A stretch of 64,000 nucleotides of DNA from Bordetella genomosp. 8 (GTDB lineage Bacteria; Pseudomonadota; Gammaproteobacteria; Burkholderiales; Burkholderiaceae_B), in assembly GCF_002119685.1 (NCBI RefSeq), contig NZ_CP021108.1:5146001-5210000 (forward strand). Direction: 5' to 3'. The translations under genes and the position numbers were made by a program. The stretch's first letter is position 1. Each line of letters begins with the position of its first letter. The notes beneath the pieces were generated by a model, which worked only from the letters and a program-made list of their open reading frames with translations, made no database searches and had not been told where the DNA came from. Below are positions 59,776 to 64,000 of this stretch, piece after piece.

Positions 59776-61383
59776 CTACTTCCGCAGCCACGCGTCGCGC
59801 CATGTCGGCAGATGAACCTCGCCTTCCATGCCATGCAGCGCCGCGGTGCTGGCGTCGTACGACACCTTGTCGCGCAGGTCGAAGATCGGCAAGGCGTCGG
59901 CGAGGATATGCTGGACCGATTCGTATACCTGCGCGCGCTGCGCCTGGTCGGTAAGGTTGGCGGCCTGCCGCAGCAGGTCGTCCACCCGCGGATCGGAATA
60001 ACCGGTGGGATTGCCGAAAGGCTTGCCCATCGTGGCGGACGACCACGCGCGCGCCAGGCCCAGGGCCGGATCGAAATAGCTGGTGTACGCGATGGTAAAG
60101 ACGTCGAACGTGGCGTCCTGGTAGACCCGTTTCACGGCGGACACGCGTTCCAGGGGTTCCAGCGTCACCTGTACGCCCACGGCCCGCCACATGCTCTGTA
60201 CCGCGATACCCAGCGAAGCCGCCTCGGCATCGTCGGCGTTGTAGGTGTAGCGCAGGCTGAACCGGTAGCCGTTGGCGCCGCGTGGCACGCCCGCTTCGTC
60301 CAGCATCGCATTCGCGCGCTTCGGATCGTAGGCATACAGCGTCCGGTAGTCGATGGTCTTGCTGGCGAACCAGCTCCCCTGCCCGAAAGGCGTCCGCGGC
60401 ACCTCGCCCACCCCGCGAAACGCCGACTTCAGGATGAACTCCCGGTTCAATGCGATGTACAGCGCCTGCCGGACGCGCTTGTCGTCCAGCGGCGCGTGCT
60501 TCGTGTTCAGGAACATCATGTCCTGCGATGGACCGACGGGCGATCGCGTGAGTTTGAAATCGGGACGGCCCCGCACCAGACCGTAGTCCGTCACCGGATA
60601 GGCGAAATAGGAAACCATGTCCACCGCGCCGGCCAGCAGCGCCTGCGAACGCGCCGCTGCCTGCGGGATGATCTTGCCGATCACCTCGTCCAGGTAGGGC
60701 TTGCCCGCTTCCCAGTAGTCCGGGTTGCGGACCAGGCGGATGTTGTCGCCCCGCGTCCACGACGCCAGCTTGAAGGCGCCGGTACCGACCGGCTCGGTGG
60801 TGGAGGCCTTGTTGGACGGAACGTCGGTGCCGGCGAAGATATGCCTGGGCAGGATGGCGCCGCCATGCGTGCAGGACAGGGAGATCAGCAGCGGACCGAA
60901 GGGCTGCTTCAGATGGATGACCACCTTGTCGGGGGCGGGCGTGTCTATCGTATCGATGGAATGCGCCGCCGCGCTGAACACCGCGCTGTATTTGCTGCTC
61001 GCTTCCAGCAGCGAGTACTTGACGTCGGCCGACGTAAAAGCCTGTCCGTCCTGCCACTTCGCGGCATTCAGGTCGAACGAATAGCTACGCCCGTCTTCCG
61101 ATATGCGCCAGGACTTGGCCAGCAAGGGCTTCACGCTGCCGTCCGGCGACAGTGTCGTCAGCCCCTGGTAAATGGCGCAACCTATCTGGCCGACGTCGAA
61201 CGCGGTGGTCAACACCGGATTCGTCATCGTCGGATCGCTGCTCATCACGAATACCAGCGTGCCGCCTTTCTGCGGCGCCTGGGCGGCCGCGACCGGCACG
61301 GCGCCGGGGGCGATCAGCAAGGCCAGGCTGGCACAGGCGGCGGCATACGCCGCCTTGGCTTTATCGGGCACCATCTTCATCAT
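59776..61383 (-). CDS. Periplasmic peptide-type ABC receptor (SBP family 5)
   Basis: Receptor of 535 residues with a signal peptide ending near VAAAQA (about residue 36). GTLVFVMSSDPTMTNPVLTT opens the mature fold; EPVGTGAFKL and NPDYWEAGKPYLDEV are family-5 hallmarks. It lies 30 bases after the fused ATPase gene and before a TauD-type dioxygenase gene. Possible ligands include peptides, opines or other amide-linked compounds. Confidence 0.93.
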   Translation of the reverse strand: MMKMVPDKAKAAYAAACASLALLIAPGAVPVAAAQAPQKGGTLVFVMSSDPTMTNPVLTTAFDVGQIGCAIYQGLTTLSPDGSVKPLLAKSWRISEDGRSYSFDLNAAKWQDGQAFTSADVKYSLLEASSKYSAVFSAAAHSIDTIDTPAPDKVVIHLKQPFGPLLISLSCTHGGAILPRHIFAGTDVPSNKASTTEPVGTGAFKLASWTRGDNIRLVRNPDYWEAGKPYLDEVIGKIIPQAAARSQALLAGAVDMVSYFAYPVTDYGLVRGRPDFKLTRSPVGPSQDMMFLNTKHAPLDDKRVRQALYIALNREFILKSAFRGVGEVPRTPFGQGSWFASKTIDYRTLYAYDPKRANAMLDEAGVPRGANGYRFSLRYTYNADDAEAASLGIAVQSMWRAVGVQVTLEPLERVSAVKRVYQDATFDVFTIAYTSYFDPALGLARAWSSATMGKPFGNPTGYSDPRVDDLLRQAANLTDQAQRAQVYESVQHILADALPIFDLRDKVSYDASTAALHGMEGEVHLPTWRDAWLRK

Positions 61384-61413
61384 TGCTCCTGCGTTGGAAT
61401 CACAGGCCCGTCG

Positions 61414-63114
61414 TCAACAGGCCGGCACGGTCTGCGCGGCCGGGACGGGCGTCGCGTCGGCCGCGGCAGGCCAGTCGCCCGTCCGCGCCGCATCGGGTCC
61501 GATCCGGGGCGTGGCCTGCACCAATCGTTGCGTGTATGCATGGGCAGGGCGCGCCAATACGCTCGCCGCCGGCCCTTGCTCGACGATCTCGCCGCGATAC
61601 ATCACCGCCACGCGGTGCGCGAACACGCGGGCGAGCGAGATGTCGTGGGTGACGAACAGATAGGCGAGGCCGCGTTCGGCCTGCAGGTCCTGCAGCAGAT
61701 TCAGGATCTGCCCACGTATCGATACGTCGGCGCCGGAAAGCGGTTCGTCCGCGACGATCAGGGCTGGCCGGGCCGCCAGCGCCCGCGCGATCGACAGCCT
61801 TTGCCGCTGCCCGCCGCTGAGTTCGTGGGGATAGCGGTGCAGGAACTGGGCGCCCGGCACGAGGCCCACTTCCTCCAGCAATCTGGTGGATGCCTGTTCC
61901 GCGCGGTCCGCCGCCGATCCGACCCGCCGCGCCGCCAGGCGCAGGGCCTGGGCCAGGGCCTGGCCTATCGTGCGGCGAGGATTGAATGCGGCCGACGCGT
62001 CCTGGAATACCGGCTGCATGTCCACCCGCGCGGTCCGCAGCGCCGTGGGGGCCAGCTGGTGCAGGTCGCGTCCATTCAGCAGCACCGTGCCCTGGTCGGG
62101 CTCGAGCAGTCCCAGGGCCAACCGCGACAGCGTCGATTTGCCCGAGCCGCTTTCGCCGACCAGCGCCAGGGTTTCGCCAGGATGCACCGTCAGGCTGACG
62201 CCAGCCACCGCGCGAAAGCCGCGGCCGCCGCGCAGGCGGAAGGTCTTGACGATGTCGCGCAGTTCCAGCACCGGCGACGCGGCGCCTGCCGGCGCCATGC
62301 CGTTCGATGCCGCGGCATCGCCGTCACGCAAGCCGACGGCGGCGGCCAGCAGCTGGCGCGTATAAGGCGCCTGCGGCGAGGTAAAGATGCGATCGACGGT
62401 GCCGCTTTCCACGACCCGCCCTTTCAGCATCACATGAATGTGCTCGCACAGCGTCGACACCACGCCGAGATCGTGGGAGATCAACAGCAGGGCCATGCCG
62501 GTCTCGGCGCGCAGGCGCTGTATCAGCGTCAGGATTTCGCGCTGCGTGGTGACGTCCAGCGCGGTGGTCGGCTCATCGGCGATCAGGAGCCGCGGCCGGC
62601 ATGCCAGCGCGATGGCCAGCAGCACGCGCTGCCGCATGCCGCCCGACAGTTCGTGCGGATACTGTCCGCGCGCATCCGCCGTCAACTGCACCTGCTCCAG
62701 CAGCTCCACGACCCGCTCGGTGATGGAGGCGCTCCTGTCATGCAGCCGCACGGCCTCCGCGATCTGGTCGCCCGCCGTCATCAGCGGATTCAGGTAGCTG
62801 AGCGGATCCTGGAACACCATCGCGGCGACCGTGCCGCGCAGGGCATGCAACTGCCCAGGCGCCATGGCACGGCCCGCCACGCGTATGTGGCCGGCCTCGA
62901 TATCCGCGCTCCGGCGCGGCAGCAGCCCCAGCAAGGCCCGCGCGAGCGTGGACTTGCCGGAACCGGACTCGCCGACGATGCCGACCGATTGCCCGTCCCC
63001 TATCGTCAGGGACACGCCGTCCACCGCGGCCTGCGCCCTGCCGCCGGCGCCATATGTCACGCGCAGGTCGCCGATATCGATCAGCGGTGCGCCCGCCTCT
63101 GCCGGTCTCGTCAC
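61414..63114 (-). CDS. Fused double ATPase of peptide-type ABC importer
   Basis: Two ATPase modules in one protein of 566 residues. Module 1 has Walker [10 protein letters not shown] (48-56), LSGGMRQR and [12 protein letters not shown]. Module 2 has [17 protein letters not shown] and ALIVADEPLSGADVS. The linker is short and Ala/Gly-rich, unlike the PAT-repeat linker of the fused ATPase at 22.5 kb. The GTG at 63114 is chosen because it overlaps the permease stop (GTGA), indicating coupling. In module 2, SGADVS replaces the more usual SALDVS after Walker B. Confidence 0.92.
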   Translation of the reverse strand: MTRPAEAGAPLIDIGDLRVTYGAGGRAQAAVDGVSLTIGDGQSVGIVGESGSGKSTLARALLGLLPRRSADIEAGHIRVAGRAMAPGQLHALRGTVAAMVFQDPLSYLNPLMTAGDQIAEAVRLHDRSASITERVVELLEQVQLTADARGQYPHELSGGMRQRVLLAIALACRPRLLIADEPTTALDVTTQREILTLIQRLRAETGMALLLISHDLGVVSTLCEHIHVMLKGRVVESGTVDRIFTSPQAPYTRQLLAAAVGLRDGDAAASNGMAPAGAASPVLELRDIVKTFRLRGGRGFRAVAGVSLTVHPGETLALVGESGSGKSTLSRLALGLLEPDQGTVLLNGRDLHQLAPTALRTARVDMQPVFQDASAAFNPRRTIGQALAQALRLAARRVGSAADRAEQASTRLLEEVGLVPGAQFLHRYPHELSGGQRQRLSIARALAARPALIVADEPLSGADVSIRGQILNLLQDLQAERGLAYLFVTHDISLARVFAHRVAVMYRGEIVEQGPAASVLARPAHAYTQRLVQATPRIGPDAARTGDWPAAADATPVPAAQTVPAC

Positions 63115-63998
63115 AGCGCGCTCCCTCCGCGTGGATTGAAGGCGGCGCTGACGGAATCGCCCAGGATATTGAAGATCAGCACCGTGGCGACGATCGCCGT
63201 CCCCGGGAACACCGACAGCCACCACGCCTGGTGAAAGAAGCGCTGCCCGACGTTGAGCATGCCGCCCCAGCTCGGGGTTTCCGGCGTCGTCAAGCCGAAG
63301 AAAGACAGGCCGGCCTCCAGCAGGATCGCCTGGCCGATGACCAGCGTGCCCAGCGCCAGGACGGGCGCCACGGCATTGGGCAGCACTTCGCGCCACAGTA
63401 TCCGCAGCCTGGATTCGCCCAGGCAGATCGCCGCCTGCACGTATTCCAGGCCCTTGATCCGCATGACCTCGCCACGCACCAGCCTGGCCGGTTGCGGCCA
63501 GGACAGCACCGCGATGACCAGGATGACGTGGCCGAGCCCCGGTCCCGCCATGGCCACGACGACCGCGGCGAGCACGAACTTGGGCATGACCTGGAAGACC
63601 TCGGCCACGCGCATGACCGCCATGTCGAACCACCCGCCGAAATAGCCGGCCAGGGCGCCCACGGCGATGCCGATCACCGTCGTGGACAGCGCGCTGGCCA
63701 ATCCCACCATCAGGGAAGTCCGGGTGCCCCAGATCAGTTGGTCGAAGGTGCTGCGGCCCATGTCGTCCGTGCCCATGGGATGGATCCAGGACGGCGGCGC
63801 CAGCAGGTCCATGGAAATCTCGAAGGTGTCGCCGCCGCCCAGCAGCAAGGGGCCGGCGATGGCGGCAAAGGCCAGCAGGGCCATGGCCGCCAGGCCCAGC
63901 CATGCCGCCTTGTCCTGGCGCAACTGCATCCAAGCGCGCGAACGCGCGGCCTTACCTGCCGTAATGTTCATGGCGGACTCGTGGATCGACATAGGCAT
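63111..63998 (-). CDS. Peptide-type ABC permease (DppC-like), near right edge
   Basis: Inner-membrane permease of up to 295 residues with about six membrane segments; MGTDDMGRSTFDQLIWGTR and the EAA loop EYVQAAICLGESRLRILWREVL mark the DppC/OppC type. The start is uncertain: ATGs at 63998, 63992 and 63971 are all in frame and the upstream context is cut off by the window edge. A DppB-type permease gene is expected just outside. Its stop overlaps the GTG start of the ATPase gene. Confidence 0.9.
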   Translation of the reverse strand: MPMSIHESAMNITAGKAARSRAWMQLRQDKAAWLGLAAMALLAFAAIAGPLLLGGGDTFEISMDLLAPPSWIHPMGTDDMGRSTFDQLIWGTRTSLMVGLASALSTTVIGIAVGALAGYFGGWFDMAVMRVAEVFQVMPKFVLAAVVVAMAGPGLGHVILVIAVLSWPQPARLVRGEVMRIKGLEYVQAAICLGESRLRILWREVLPNAVAPVLALGTLVIGQAILLEAGLSFFGLTTPETPSWGGMLNVGQRFFHQAWWLSVFPGTAIVATVLIFNILGDSVSAAFNPRGGSAL

Positions 63999-64000
63999 AC

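Noticed and set aside
59449..63234. 1,261-codon + strand open frame opposite the second ABC importer
   Set aside because: Covers four well-supported minus-strand genes; composition is Arg/Gln/His/Gly-rich without domains.

Overview
This is a GC-rich window from a member of the Alcaligenaceae, most likely Bordetella or a close relative such as Achromobacter. The evidence is six Bug/TctC-type periplasmic solute receptors without a TctAB permease, three pertactin-like autotransporters, many LysR and GntR regulators beside small catabolic operons, and a lysine/alanine-rich histone H1-like tail. No tRNA, rRNA, phage, IS element or CRISPR array was recognised. The window looks like chromosomal, metabolically versatile DNA rather than a mobile island.

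Layout. (1) 1-4341: the 3' part of an RND efflux permease followed by an overlapping response regulator/sensor kinase pair. (2) 4983-12115: two tandem paralogous autotransporters, each followed by a related hairpin. (3) 12198-19294: two copies of an 'amidohydrolase + Bug receptor + LysR' module plus an extra LysR. (4) 19317-26307: a peptide-type ABC importer operon (two permeases, a fused double ATPase, a receptor) ending in an MlrC-like M81 peptidase. (5) 26550-35544: an amidase, a GntR repressor, and a six-gene operon with a taurine/aliphatic-sulfonate-type ABC importer, an arylmalonate-decarboxylase-like protein, a hydantoinase and a second metal amidohydrolase. (6) 35541-42514: a LysR, two alpha/beta hydrolases, a Bug receptor, a PuuE-like deacetylase, a DapA-family lyase and another LysR. 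(7) 42527-46888: an IlvD/Edd dehydratase with a Bug receptor, divergent from an MFS transporter. (8) 46876-52480: a large glycine-rich autotransporter divergent from an MsbA-like ABC exporter. (9) 52695-54032: a ROK-like protein carrying an H1-like tail. (10) 54082-63998: two Bug receptors, a small GFA-like protein, a GntR, two TauD-family dioxygenases facing each other, and a second peptide-type ABC importer running off the right edge.

How the genes work together. Most units follow one plan: a high-affinity periplasmic receptor or importer, one to three hydrolytic or oxidative enzymes, and a dedicated regulator. The sequence itself links regulator to target in two places. The 28.2 kb GntR gene and the 29.3 kb operon carry near-identical 14-bp palindromes (GATTGYGCRCAATC). 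The 56.7 kb GntR gene and the 57.5 kb dioxygenase gene share an identical ATTGG-N4-CCAAT site. The most promising candidates for undescribed biology are the 29.3-35.5 kb import-and-ring-opening operon with its decarboxylase-like Gly/Cys enzyme, the ROK/H1-tail fusion, and the hydrolase at 37.5 kb that lacks the usual Ser and His of its family. All functional statements rest on reading motifs by eye; no database search was run.
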